Source of the DNA: Streptomyces sp. TP-A0356
Lineage (GTDB): Bacteria; Actinomycetota; Actinomycetes; Streptomycetales; Streptomycetaceae
Reading direction: 5' to 3'
Length of the DNA: 64,000 nucleotides
NCBI RefSeq assembly: GCF_001417775.1
Contig: NZ_BBZJ01000030.1
Coordinates: 1 to 64,000, forward strand
Both the position numbers and the translations under genes were made by a program. Under the pieces are notes generated by a model. That model was given only the letters and a program-made list of their open reading frames with translations. It was not told where the DNA came from and made no database searches. This document shows, in pieces, positions 30,550-39,831 of this stretch; the first letter of the stretch is position 1, and each line of letters begins with the position of its first letter.

Positions 30550-32375
30550 CGACCACCCAGAACTGCGCCGAATGCGGCACCCGCGCGGAACCGGGCCAGT
30601 CGTTCTGCGACGCCTGCGGGGCGGTGCTGAGCTGGACGGACCGAGCGGAAGCGGGGGCGAGGACCTCGGCCGGAGCGTCCGGGACCGCTAAGGCGTCGGA
30701 TGCCTCGGGCGGGGGTTCCGGGGACGCCGGGACATCGGCCGGTACAGCGACCGGGAATGCGGGCGGGACTTCGGGCGCGGCGGCTGCCCGGGCGGCGGGG
30801 CCCTCGGCCGGGACACCGACCGGGACTTCGAGCGCGGCGGCTGCCCGAGCGGCGGGGCCCTCGGCCGGCACATCGACCGGGACTTCAGGCGCGGCGGCTG
30901 CCCGGGCGGCGGGGCCCTCGGCCGGGACACCGACCGGGACTTCGAGCGCGGCGGCTGCCCGGGCGGCGGGGCCCTCGGCCGGGACTTCCGCCGGCCCCTC
31001 CGGCGACGGCCCGACGGGTTTCGGCGCGAACGGCTCGCCGAGCCGGCCCGAAGAGGCGGGAGCCGCCTCCGGCGGGACCGCCGACGCCGGTCCGGACGGA
31101 CCGCCCGCGACTGCGGCCCCCGCCGCCAACGCCACCGCCACCGTGGCGGCCGGCCCCGACGGTACCGAACCCGGCTGGGACGCCTTGTCCCGCCCGGACG
31201 GCGGTGCGGGCCTGGCACCCACCCGGCAGGACCAACTCGGCGCGGCCTCGCCGTCCCAGCCAGCCGACGAGAGCGGGGACGCGCCCGAAACCGCCGCCGC
31301 GCCCCACACCTCCGCCGCCGCGCCCGACACCCCGGCCGCCGCGCCCGCCGCCACCGTCCCGACGCCCGCCGCCTCCGCCACCGTCCCGATGCCTGCCGCC
31401 GCACCATCCGTCGGCGACACCGCCCCCACCGAACCGGTCCCCGCCGCCGCACCGGCCCCCGGAACCCCGGACGGCATGACCGACCGCGCCCGCCAGCTCC
31501 TCGTCCCCGTCACCGACCCGGAGCCCCGCCCCACGGCGGCCCCCTCCGTCGCCCCGGTCCTGCCCGGCCGACCGGTGGCGCAGCGCCCGCAGGTCGTACG
31601 GGCACCGGGTGAGGAACTCGGCGCGGACGGCGGAATCCCCTGCCCCTGGTGCTCGACGCGGAACCGGCCCGACCGCCACTACTGCACCCGGTGCGCGATG
31701 CCGATGGCCGGGCAGGGAGAGACCCCGGACCGCCTGCCCTGGTGGCGGCGCCTCATCGGCCCCGGCAACCGGGAGGCCCCGTGGGCGGGCGACCGCCCCC
31801 GGCTGCGCCGTGCCTTCGACCGCGTACTCACCTGGCTGGGCGCGGCACTCGTACTGACGCTCCTGATCCTGCTGGCCGTCAACATCCCTCAGGGCGTCCA
31901 GGCGGCCAAGGACCACTTCGCCAAGCGAGCCCCGGTCGCCCCGGACCGTGTCACCGCGTCCCGCTCCTACCCGGGCCACAACCCCCAGCTGGCCTTCGAC
32001 AAGCTGAACAACACCTGGTGGGGGCCGGGGGTGTCGGAGTCCGGCCAGGGCCAGTGGATCGAGGCCCGCTTCGACCAGCCGACCCGGCTGCTGGACCTGA
32101 TCATCACGCCGGGGGTGTCGACCCGCGCCGACCAGCTCTCCAAGTCGGCGCTCCCGCACCGCGTCGAGGCCCGCGTCACCACGGCCGACGGCAAGACCAC
32201 GACCCGCGAACTCACCCTCGACCAGGGCGCGGGCGGCCAACGCCGCGCCTTCCGCGTCGGCATGGTCACCGCGGTCCGCTTCACCATCGAGTCCGCGTAC
32301 CAGACCTCTGCCAGCAAGCAGGTGTCCATCGCCGAGATCGAGTTCTTCGGTCCGTCGAACGCGAGCGGGTCCTGA
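30546..32375 (+). CDS. cisA: CisA-like membrane protein: zinc ribbons, disordered linker, TM helix, discoidin-like domain
   Basis: A 609-residue single-pass membrane protein. A zinc ribbon (Cys7, 10, 21, 24) is followed by about 300 residues of Ala/Gly/Pro/Thr linker, part of it a 19-residue repeat. A second zinc ribbon follows (Cys366, 369, 380, 383; CPWCSTRNRPDRHYCTRC), then a basic stretch, a membrane helix at about 430-450 (LGAALVLTLLILLAVNIP) and a C-terminal F5/8 type C-like domain (about 465-605; VTASRSYPGHNPQLAFDKLNNTWWGPG). The positive-inside rule puts the zinc ribbons in the cytosol and the discoidin-like domain outside. It is last in the CIS operon, overlapping the tail protein gene. 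The architecture fits the CisA protein reported to link Streptomyces CIS to the membrane and to cell death; that identification is from memory of the family. Confidence 0.85.
   Translation: MTTTQNCAECGTRAEPGQSFCDACGAVLSWTDRAEAGARTSAGASGTAKASDASGGGSGDAGTSAGTATGNAGGTSGAAAARAAGPSAGTPTGTSSAAAARAAGPSAGTSTGTSGAAAARAAGPSAGTPTGTSSAAAARAAGPSAGTSAGPSGDGPTGFGANGSPSRPEEAGAASGGTADAGPDGPPATAAPAANATATVAAGPDGTEPGWDALSRPDGGAGLAPTRQDQLGAASPSQPADESGDAPETAAAPHTSAAAPDTPAAAPAATVPTPAASATVPMPAAAPSVGDTAPTEPVPAAAPAPGTPDGMTDRARQLLVPVTDPEPRPTAAPSVAPVLPGRPVAQRPQVVRAPGEELGADGGIPCPWCSTRNRPDRHYCTRCAMPMAGQGETPDRLPWWRRLIGPGNREAPWAGDRPRLRRAFDRVLTWLGAALVLTLLILLAVNIPQGVQAAKDHFAKRAPVAPDRVTASRSYPGHNPQLAFDKLNNTWWGPGVSESGQGQWIEARFDQPTRLLDLIITPGVSTRADQLSKSALPHRVEARVTTADGKTTTRELTLDQGAGGQRRAFRVGMVTAVRFTIESAYQTSASKQVSIAEIEFFGPSNASGS
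30768..30983 (+). repeat. 57-base tandem repeat in the CisA-like gene
   Basis: Units starting at 30768, 30825, 30882 and 30939 are nearly identical and encode 19-residue blocks of the type GTSxAAAARAAGPSAGTxT. The last unit is shortened. They lie in the linker between the two zinc ribbons on the cytosolic side, so repeat number would change the reach of the linker. Confidence 0.85.
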
Positions 32376-32439
32376 CCCTGGGGGCTGACCGAACAACCAC
32401 CCCGAGGCGCCACGGCCCCCGCCGCGAGACGCCTCACAG

Positions 32440-32693
32440 GGTCAGCGTGTTCGCGGCAGCGATGCCCCCGAGCCCGCGGGCGAAGGCGGCTTCGGCCCAG
32501 CCGCCCCTGCGCCACGGGAAGAACCGGTCGATGGCCAGTCGGCCCGGTCCGATGGCGGCGATGCGAGCGCGACGACGGCGATGCAGACGCTGTACTCCAC
32601 ACCGCCGTCCCTCTCCCACAGGCCGTGGGCGCCGGTGACAGTCGAGATGGCATTGATCACCACGCCGATCGGGGCGGCGGACGCAAGCGGTGT
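32440..32693 (-). pseudogene. DoxX-family membrane protein remnant
   Basis: Two minus-strand frames together read as the C-terminal half of a DoxX-type protein: VINAISTVTGAHGLWERDGGVEYSVCIAVVALA in one frame and AIGPGRLAIDRFFPWRRGG in another. DoxX proteins typically have a GLWxxxGGxEYN-like segment followed by a last helix and a GPGRxSLD motif, which matches. A frameshift near 32560 separates the two parts, and the 5' half is missing because an IS element is inserted at 32694. The 3' end faces the CIS operon end at 32375. Confidence 0.6.
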
Positions 32694-32695
32694 TA

Positions 32696-33811
32696 GTGAG
32701 CGTTTGATTCTCGGTTGTCTGTTTCATTTGCTTAGGTGTCACGCCAGTTGGTGGTGGCTTCGTGGGTGAGGCGGCGGGTCACGAGGTTGATGGCGGCCAG
32801 TTGGATCATGGCTGCTGATCGGTGTGGGTGGGTTTCGTAGTCGCGGGCGGGGCGGCGGCGGTGCATGAGCCGGCCGAGGTGCGTTCGATGACCCAGCGGC
32901 GGGGCTGGACGTGGAAGCCGCGGGTGGTGGGGTCGCATTGGGCGATTTCGAGGTCGATGCCGAGGTGGGCGGCTTGTTCCACGGCTTTGGTTTTGTAGCC
33001 GTTGTCGGCCCAGGCTTTGGTGATGGTGGGGTGGCGATCGCGGACTTGAGTCAGGAGTTCGTGCCGGCGGCGGAGTCGTGGACGCTGGCGGCGGTGACGG
33101 CCACGGCCAGCAGGAGGCCGAGCGTGTCGGTGACGATGTGCCGCTTGCAGCCGATGATTCTCTTGGCGGGGTCGATGCCTTGGCTGGCCAGGTGGACGGT
33201 GGCGGAGGTCTTGATGCTCTGGCTGTCGATCAGGCAGGCGCTGGGCTCGCTGGAGCGGCCCTCGCTCTGGCGGACTTTGCCGCGTAACAGGCCGGTGAGC
33301 TGGTCGAAAATGCCGTCGGCTTCCCAGAGGGCGAAGTACCCGTAGACGGTCTGGTGGGGCGGGAAGTCGTGGGGCAGGTAGCGCCAGGCGATGCCGGTGC
33401 GGTCGACGTAGAGGATGGCGTTCATCAGGGCGCGCAGGTCGTGGGTTGGCTTGCGGATGCCGTCGCGGGCCTGGCGCCAGGCTTCGAGGGTGGGGCGGAT
33501 GAGTTCCCAGCGGGCGTCGGACAGGTCGCTGGGGTAGCGCCGTGAGGGCTGCATGATGCCTGGTTATGCGGTGGCGGTCGGCCTGAGCAGGGCGTGTGCG
33601 GGGGTGTCGGTGGCACCGGGGCGTGCATTCTCATTCTCGTGTGAACCGGTGGATTTCTAAATGAGACAGGAGTTCTTGTGTGGGAACCGGCGCATAACTG
33701 GCCCACTATTTGCGACAGAAGCCATTTTTCCGGCGGAACACGCGGGTTAATGCTCGTGTCTGACCTCCGGAAATCACCATCAACCATCTGACAAGCGAAT
33801 CAAACGCTCAC
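32696..33811. mobile_element. IS5-like insertion sequence with TA target duplication
   Basis: The 15-base inverted ends are perfect: GTGAGCGTTTGATTC at 32696-32710 and its complement at 33797-33811. The dinucleotide TA flanks both ends (32694-32695 and 33812-33813), consistent with a target-site duplication. The element is 1116 bases, and the transposase lies on the minus strand. About 250 bases between the transposase start (33554) and the right end hold no recognisable gene and are longer than usual for such a short element. The element interrupts the doxX remnant. Confidence 0.8.
32732..33554 (-). pseudogene. IS5-family transposase, two frameshifts
   Basis: The frame from 33554 gives the N-terminal half with the usual features (MQPSRRYPSDLSDARWELIRPTL, then YGYFALWEADGIF and CLIDSQSIKTSATV, with the first catalytic Asp in the last). 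It ends at 33051 after HDSAAG. The continuation is found in a second frame (LLTQVRDRHPTITKAWADNGYKTKAVEQAAHLGIDLEIAQ, with the second Asp in WADNGY, then RRWVIERT with the catalytic Glu). A third frame to 32732 ends RRPARDYETHPHRSAAMIQLAAINLVTRRL. So all DDE residues exist, but two single-base shifts (near 33055 and 32885) split the enzyme. Confidence 0.8.
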
Positions 33812-34020
33812 TAAATCCCTGATGACTGGGGGCCCGGCGATGCACGCAAGGTGGCTACTCCATCGGTGGATCCAGGCTGATGTCCTGGTCAGTGCGCTGG
33901 CACGGCAGCGTGGCTCTGTGCACGGGAACGGACAGCAGATGTTCACCACTTCGGGAGGCACTTGAGCGACTCACCAAAGTCGAACTGCTCGCGAGTCTCG
34001 GCGGGCGCCTGGGGCCGTGC

Positions 34021-34563
34021 TCAGGTCCACCAGCTTTCGCCCGAGTGCCAGCGCTGCACCCACTCAGCGAAGCCCCATGCCTCAGCTCCGGGCACCGGGC
34101 TCGCACCGACGTCAGACACCATCCAGACCTCACCGCGGTGAGATCCCGCAGTCAACAGCAGCCAGAACGACTGACTGTCCTCGGAGCCGAGGACGACCGA
34201 TCCGCGGGTGAACACGGCATCGATGCGCGGATCGTCTGGATCGACGGTCTCGTCGTCCTCCCATGGCCAGGCCGCCTCCAGAGGAAAGGGATCTGCCGGC
34301 TGCCGAGGCCCCAGATCCGGCCAGCTCGCCGGCAGCCACCCCAGCGGCTGGAGGCCGCCGTCTTCGGCAGGACCGAGGCTGCAGCCGTTGCTGATCTCGG
34401 TGACGAAGGTCCGGTACGGCTCCGGAAGCGTTACCCGGTTCTCGGCCTCCCACCTCGCAACGCCTTCATAGCCCAGCGCAGGCTCCCGCCACTCGGGCAC
34501 GAAAGCGGACCGCAAGAAGTCGAGTGTGGCCTCATCGGGATGCTGATCAGGTGTGGTCGTCAC
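34021..34563 (-). CDS. SMI1/KNR4-family protein (immunity-type)
   Basis: A 180-residue SUKH/SMI1-KNR4 superfamily protein: EATLDFLRSAFVPEWREPALGYEGVARWEAENRVTLPEPYRTFVTEISNGCSLGPAEDGGLQPLG, where IxxFExxxxxxLPxxYxxFLxxxNG is the family pattern. The later VVLGSEDSQSFWLLLTAGSHRGEVWMVSDVG strands match too. Bacterial members are mostly immunity proteins that neutralise polymorphic toxins in the cytosol, but no toxin gene is adjacent. I chose GTG 34563 because the family motif starts about 15 residues later; the longer frame to 34695 adds a Cys-rich leader with no homology. The gene lies among mobile-element remains, so was probably carried in with them. Confidence 0.75.
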   Translation of the reverse strand: MTTTPDQHPDEATLDFLRSAFVPEWREPALGYEGVARWEAENRVTLPEPYRTFVTEISNGCSLGPAEDGGLQPLGWLPASWPDLGPRQPADPFPLEAAWPWEDDETVDPDDPRIDAVFTRGSVVLGSEDSQSFWLLLTAGSHRGEVWMVSDVGASPVPGAEAWGFAEWVQRWHSGESWWT

Positions 34564-34757
34564 GGGAGCATGCTCGCAGAGGCAGCAGGCATCTGATCTT
34601 GCGCCCCGACACTTCACAGTTGCGCTGCCCATTCTCGTGAACATCGAACAGACTCCGACCGGGGTGCCTCCCGAAGTGGTGAAAATGTGCTGCAACCGGG
34701 ACCGTCAACGCGTCGACCTCGGCGGAAGCGATCGGTGACCGCTACCCGGCTCGGCCG

Positions 34758-36620
34758 GTGCCTGATGACTGGCCGGCCACCAGACAGCCGACTGAGCAGG
34801 TACTTAAGCTGTGGGCGGCGGCGTCTCCCCGCACGGAGACGCCGCGCAGCCACAATTTCCGCCGCCGCGGGCTCATGCTGCTGCTGGAGTGGCTGCAAGA
34901 GCAGCCCGGTCACAACTGGCAGGAGCGATGGCTGGCCAGTGGCGCGGACGCTGCCGGCGAGCGTTGGGCCGATGGACCGGCCTGCTGGCTGCAGCGGCAG
35001 GGCAAGTACTCGCGGACAGGGCTTGAGACCATGACCAGCGCGCTGATCATCTTGGTTGGGGCCGACGTGGTACGCCCCTCGCTGGCCTGGCTCTTCACCG
35101 GAGGAAAGAAGCGCAAGGTCGCCCGGAACATGATCTGGTCCCGCGACACCGCAGGCTTCGACCGCGTCGACCGGTTCTGCCGCCAGGACCCCGGGATCAC
35201 CGACGACGCGCGTGAGCACATCGTGTTCCGCCTCGCAGTGATCATCGCGGCCAAAGGCGGGACGATGGCCGACATCACCGTCGGCGACCTGCTGGAGTCC
35301 CTGGACGTCGAGTACTCCCTGCGCGGAGAACGGCGCCTGGGCTCAGCCGCGTTCCGGGTGCTGCGAGAGCTGGGGGTTTTCGGCCCCGGCGTCCCGACGC
35401 TGCGGGAGATCACAAGCAACGGCCAGCTGGCTGTCGAGGAACTCGTCGATCGCTACCCGATCGCCTGCCGCCCGGTCCGCGACCTGCTGGTGGACTACCT
35501 CAAGGAGCGGCAGCCCTCCCTCGACTACTCCACGCTGCGCGGCGAGGTCTATCACCTGGCCAAGAGCTTCTGGACGGACCTGGAACAGCACCACCCCGGC
35601 ATCGCCTCACTGCGCCTGGACCCGGCTACGGCGACGGCCTGGAAGCAGCGCCTGCAGACCAGAACCAAGAAGATCACAGCCGGGGACGGGCAGCGGATCG
35701 AGGTGACGGTCGAACGTCTCAACTACCACGACACTCTGGCAACGGTCCGCGCCTTCTATCTGGATCTCGCGCAGTGGGCACTGGAGGACCCCGCCCGCTG
35801 GGGACCGTGGGTCGCGCCCAGCCCGGTGAGCCAGCACGACCTGGACCGGCGCAAAGCCACCCGACGCCGCAAGGCCCGGATGGACGCCCGGACCCGCGAG
35901 CGGCTGCCGATCCTGCCGGCCCTCGTGCGCTCTATCTACCAGCACCGCAAAGAAGCCGAGATGCTCCTGGCCGCCGGCCGCCAGGCTCAACCCGGCCAGG
36001 AGTTCAACGCCTTCGGCCAGACCCTGATCCGCACACATCGCCCCCACGCCACACCGGAAAACATCTGGGCCACGGATCCGGTCACAGGCCGACAGCGGCT
36101 CCCCAACCGCGAGGAGAACCACGCCTTCTGGGCCTGGGCGATCATCGAAGTGCTGCGGCTGACCGGAATCCGCATCGAGGAGATGCTGGAGCTCAGCCAC
36201 CACAGCCTGGTCCAATACCGGCTCCCCACCACCGGCGAGATCGTGCCGCTGCTGCAGATCGCCCCGTCCAAGACCGACGTCGAACGACTCCTGGTCGTCG
36301 GCCCGGAACTGGCCGACGTGCTGTCGACGATCATCTGCCGAATCCGAGGCGCCGACGGCACAGTGCCGCTGATCCGCGCCCGTGACTACCACGAGCTGGT
36401 CTGGATGGCCCCGGCCCCGTTGCTGTTCCAGCACCGTATCGGCGCCGAACCGCACCGGATCGGCCGCGAACGCATCTCCACTCTGCTCGACCAAGCCCTG
36501 ACGCGGACCGGGCTCGTCGACGCCGACGGCACACCACTGCACTGCACGCCGCACGACTTCCGAAGGATCTTCATCACCGACGCCATCATGAACGGGCTGC
36601 CACCGCACACCGCCCAGGTC
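34758..36620 (+). pseudogene. Large tyrosine recombinase, C-terminally truncated
   Basis: About 620 codons read as a large phage-integrase-type recombinase. The N-terminal two thirds are helical and family-specific. The catalytic domain begins near AWAIIEVLRLTGIRIEEMLEL (first catalytic Arg), continues through LLQIAPSKTDVERLLVV (Lys on the beta hairpin) and reaches the HxxR box TPHDFRRIFITDAIMNGLPPHTAQV. Homology then stops near 36620; the GH box and the nucleophilic Tyr are absent. The open frame continues to 37166, but that part is only the shadow of the DUF4240 gene. So the enzyme cannot cut DNA. GTG 34758 is the first possible start after an upstream stop; the 5' end might be lost too. 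Confidence 0.8.
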
Positions 36621-36672
36621 ACACGACCTGACCCCGGAGCCGGCTGTCAGAGCCAGGTGAGAGGGTGCGGCC

Positions 36673-37260
36673 ATGAACATCGACGAATTCTGGACCGTCA
36701 TCGAAACGGCACGCACCGACGCCGCTTCAACCTCCGGAGACCCGGGCCAAGCGTTCGCATCGGCCCTGGTCGAGCGGCTCGCGGCGACCTCGAAGCAGAC
36801 GATCCTCGAATACCAGCAGTGCTTCGATCAGCTCCACGGGGCGATCTACCGCTGGGACGTGTGGGCTGCCGGCTATCTGATCGGTGGAGGCTGCTCCGAC
36901 GACGCCTTCATGGACTTCCGCGCCGGGCTCATCGCCCAGGGCCGAGAGTGGTACGACCGGGCCGCTACTGCACCCGATGTTCTCGCCCAGCATCCGGACG
37001 TCATCGCTGCGGCGGCCGCAGGGAGCGACGAGGCGCTGTTCAACGAGACGGTCAACTACGCGGCTTCCCACGCCTACGAGCGCATCAACGGCGACGAGGA
37101 CGACTGCACTTTCTACGACGACTACGACGAGTTCTGCGGACCCCGAGCGGACCACGGGCCAGCTGATATGGGCGAGAGCTTCGATTTCGACGACGCCTCG
37201 GAGATGTATTCCCGTCTTCCCAGATTGGCCCAGCTCTTTCTTGATCACGGAGACGACTGA
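36673..37260 (+). CDS. DUF4240-type protein
   Basis: A 195-residue acidic cytosolic protein. The opening NIDEFWTVIETAR and the core YRWDVWAAGYLIGGGCSDDAFMDFRAGLIAQGREWYDRAATAPDVLAQ match the DUF4240 family, in which the pattern D-x-F-x-DFR-x-WLI-x-G is conserved. The C-terminal third is unusually acidic (GDEDDCTFYDDYDEFCGP). Function is unknown; members often stand near toxin or WGR-type genes, so an immunity role is plausible but not shown. GAGAGGG 5 bases before ATG 36673 is an acceptable ribosome site. It is squeezed between the truncated integrase and the istA fragment, whose remains begin two bases after its stop. Confidence 0.75.
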   Translation: MNIDEFWTVIETARTDAASTSGDPGQAFASALVERLAATSKQTILEYQQCFDQLHGAIYRWDVWAAGYLIGGGCSDDAFMDFRAGLIAQGREWYDRAATAPDVLAQHPDVIAAAAAGSDEALFNETVNYAASHAYERINGDEDDCTFYDDYDEFCGPRADHGPADMGESFDFDDASEMYSRLPRLAQLFLDHGDD

Positions 37261-37261
37261 G

Positions 37262-37923
37262 TTCGCGGAGCCTCCTCACCGCCAAGTTCAGAGAACAGGT
37301 CAGCGTCCGCACCAACCGCTACTCGGTGCCGGTGCGGCTGATCGGGCGGCAGGTGAGGGTCCTGCTGCACGCCTCCGAAGTGGTCATCTACGACGGCCGC
37401 ACCGAGGTCGCCCGGCACGAGCGTCTGGTCGCCAAGGGGCGGGGTCCGCCTTGAACTTGATCACTACCTGGAGGCCCTGCTGCGCAAGCCTGGTGCTCTG
37501 CCCGGAGCGACCGCCTTGGACCAGGCCCGCGCTGCTGGCCGGTTCACGCCGGTGCACGATGCCTGGTGGGAGGCGGTACGCAAAGCGCACGGCGACGCCG
37601 CCGGGACACGCACGCTGATCGAGGTCTTATTGCTGCACCGGCACATGGCCCACGAGCACGTCGTGGCCGGCGTCGCTGCTGCCTTGCAGGTCGGCGCCCT
37701 GACCGCGGACGCGGTCGCGCTGGAGGCCCGCAAGGCCGCCGACCACCCGCCTGCCGCCCAGCAGCCGTCAGACGAGCCGGAGCCGTCCCCGGTGGCCTCG
37801 CTGACCGCCCGCAGGCTGGCCCGCCTGCCCGCCGACACCCGGCCGCTGCCGTCGCTGGCCGCCTACGACGCTCTGCTGCGACACCGGCCCGCCACCGACC
37901 GTCCCAAGGGAGAAGTGCCGTGA
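37262..37923 (+). pseudogene. istA: IS21-type transposase IstA, 5'-truncated and frameshifted
   Basis: The frame from about 37268 gives FREQVSVRTNRYSVPVRLIGRQVRVLLHASEVVIYDGRTEVARHERLVAKG, the beta-barrel domain that follows the catalytic core of IstA. A one-base shift near 37440 leads to the frame LELDHYLEALLRKPGALPGATALDQARAAGRFTPVHDAWWEAVRKAHG and on to the C-terminus RPKGEVP, stop TGA 37921. The catalytic DDE region and N-terminus are gone. The stop overlaps the start of istB (GTGA), the usual IS21 arrangement. Confidence 0.85.
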
Positions 37924-38510
37924 CCGCTCAACGCCACCGGGGCCTGACCGAGCAGGCCGCCGACGCCGCCATCGACAGTGCCTGCCGGATGCTGCGGCTG
38001 CCCACGATCCGGGCGCAGTTTCCCGACGTCGCCGCTGCGGCCGCCCGTGAGCAGATGACCTACCGGGGCTTTCTCGCCGAGCTGCTGATAGCCGAGTGCG
38101 ACGACCGGGCACGCCGACGCTCCGAGCGACGGATCAAGGCGGCCGGCTTCCCCCGCCAGAAGTCCCTGCGGGACTTCGACTTCGACGCCAATTCCAACAT
38201 CGATCCGGCCACCATCCACACCCTCGCCTCCTGCGAGTGGATCAAGAAGGGTGAGCCGCTCTGCCTGATCGGGGACTCCGGCACCGGCAAGTCACACCTG
38301 CTGATCGCGCTGGGCACCGAGGCCGCCATGGCCGGCTTCCGGGTCCGCTACGTGCTCGCCACCAAGCTCGTCAACGAACTGTCGAGGCCGCGGACGAACG
38401 CCAGCTAACCAAGACCATCGCCCGCTACGGCCGCGTCGACCTCCTCGCGATCGACGAACTCGGCTACATGGAACTCAACCGACGCGGCGCCGAACTGCTG
38501 TTCCAGGTGT
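37920..38510 (+). pseudogene. istB: IS21-type ATPase IstB, frameshifted and cut by an IS630 element
   Basis: Reading from GTG 37920, the protein matches IstB (a transposition helper AAA+ ATPase): LTEQAADAAIDSACRMLRLPTIRAQF, MTYRGFLAELLIAECDDRARRRSERRIKAAGFPRQKSLRDFDFDAN, and Walker A GDSGTGKSH. A one-base deletion near 38388 (LVNEL to LSRPRTNAS) breaks the frame, and the continuation EAADERQLTKTIARYGRVDLLAIDELGYMELNRRGAELLFQV includes Walker B (LLAIDE). At 38510 the sequence runs into the IS630 element; the remaining 60 or so codons are not found after the far end of that element. Confidence 0.88.
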
Positions 38511-38512
38511 TA

Positions 38513-39680
38513 CTGACTTCGGCGTCGTAGGGTCTGGGTCTTCGTCGGACCTGGTGACGGCGTGCGCCTTGGCTGGTACCCCGGAGGTATGCGGTACGCA
38601 GATGGGGGCGGGCTAACCGCCGAGCAGCGCAAGCGCCGCGAAGGGGTACGGATGCGGGCCGTCGACCTCTTCGAGGAGCGTGTGGAAGTCCCGTGCATCG
38701 CCCGGGAGTTACGGGTGAGCGAGAAGTCCGTCTACCAGTGGCGCCGTGCCTGGAAGGCGGGCGGGCGGGAGGCCCTGCGTTCCAAGGGGGCCCCGGGCTA
38801 CGACTGCCGGCTCGGCCCCCACCTTCAGGCCCGACTCACTGCCTGGCTGGACGAAGGACCGGCTGCACACGGCTGGGCGGACGACCAGGTGTGGACCGCC
38901 GCCCGGGTGCGCACGCTGATCGGGCGGAAGTTCCACATCTCCTACAGCGTCTCCGGCGTCACCCGGCTGCTGCACCGGATGGGCTCAGCGTGCAGATGCC
39001 CGCCCGCCCCGCCGCCGAGCGCGACGAGGACGCGATCACCGCATGGCGGGAGGCGACCTGGCAGGAGGTAAAACCCTCCGGGCGGCGACCGGCGCGTTCG
39101 TCTGCTTCGAGGACGAAGCGGGCGTGACCGGCCGGCCGCCCAAGGGCCGCACCTAGGGCCGACGCGGGATCACCCCGACGGTACGCGTTCCCGGGCGCAG
39201 CCGTGGCCGCCTGTCGGTGGCCGGGCTGCTGTGCTACCGGCCCGGGCTGCCTGCCCGCCTGTACTACCGGCTACGCCGGCACACCGGCCGCAAGGACGAG
39301 CGCCGCTCGCTCGGCGAGAGCGACTACATCCACCTGCTGGATGGCGCCCACCACCTGCTCAAAGCCCCGCTGATCGTGGTGTGGGACCGGCTCAACACCC
39401 ACGTCTCCAAGGCGATGCAGGCGTTCGTGGCGGAACGCAAGTGGCTCACGGTGGTGCTGCTGCCCGGATACGCGCCCGAGCTCAATCCAGTCGAGGGCAT
39501 GTGGGCGCACATCAAACGGAGCCTGGCCAACCTGGCCGCCCGCACCCTCAGCAACCTCGAAACTCTGCTCCGCAGACGACTCAAGGCACTGCAGACCGGC
39601 ACGCCATCCTTGGCGGGATTCCTCGCCGGGACGGGCCTCGCTCTCGACAGACCGGACTGACGCTACGACGCCGAAGTCAG
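38513..39680 (+). mobile_element. IS630-family insertion sequence in istB
   Basis: The 18-base inverted ends are perfect: CTGACTTCGGCGTCGTAG at 38513-38530 and its complement at 39663-39680. TA dinucleotides flank the element on both sides (38511-38512 and 39681-39682), the hallmark target duplication of IS630/Tc1-like elements. The length is 1168 bases and the single transposase gene inside is decayed. It sits inside istB, so it arrived after the IS21 element. The istB remainder is missing on the right, which implies a later deletion or a composite junction. Confidence 0.9.
38589..39660 (+). pseudogene. IS630-family transposase with frameshifts and a nonsense codon
   Basis: The N-terminal helix-turn-helix reads LTAEQRKRREGVRMRAVDLFEERVEVPCIARELRVSEKSVYQWRRAWKAGGREAL. 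The frame shifts near 38985, again near 39080 (ITAWREATWQEVKP to FVCFEDEAGVTGRPPKGRT), and a TAG at 39153-39155 stands where family members have Trp. The last frame gives the DDE core (VVWDRLNTHVSKAMQAF and LPGYAPELNPVEGMWAHIKRSLANL) to the stop at 39660. The first catalytic Asp (FEDE) and the last pair (WDR, NPVE) remain recognisable, but no complete enzyme can be made. Confidence 0.88.
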
Positions 39681-39831
39681 TAAACCCCCATCCCCTCAAC
39701 CTCGGTGGCGACTGCCAGGTCAGCCATGCCCTCCCCAGGATCGCCCTCGTGCGGATGCGCTACGGCCCTCACATCGGCCTGCCGTCTGGTTGTGAGACGC
39801 TCCCCCTTTGTCACCGGACCCAGGGGGACCA

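Noticed and set aside
33880..34596. 238-codon plus-strand frame
   Set aside because: It is antisense to the SMI1/KNR4 gene and has no homology.
36621..37166. Continuation of the integrase frame to 802 codons
   Set aside because: Homology stops near 36620, and the remaining frame is out of phase with the real DUF4240 gene. The result lacks the catalytic Tyr.
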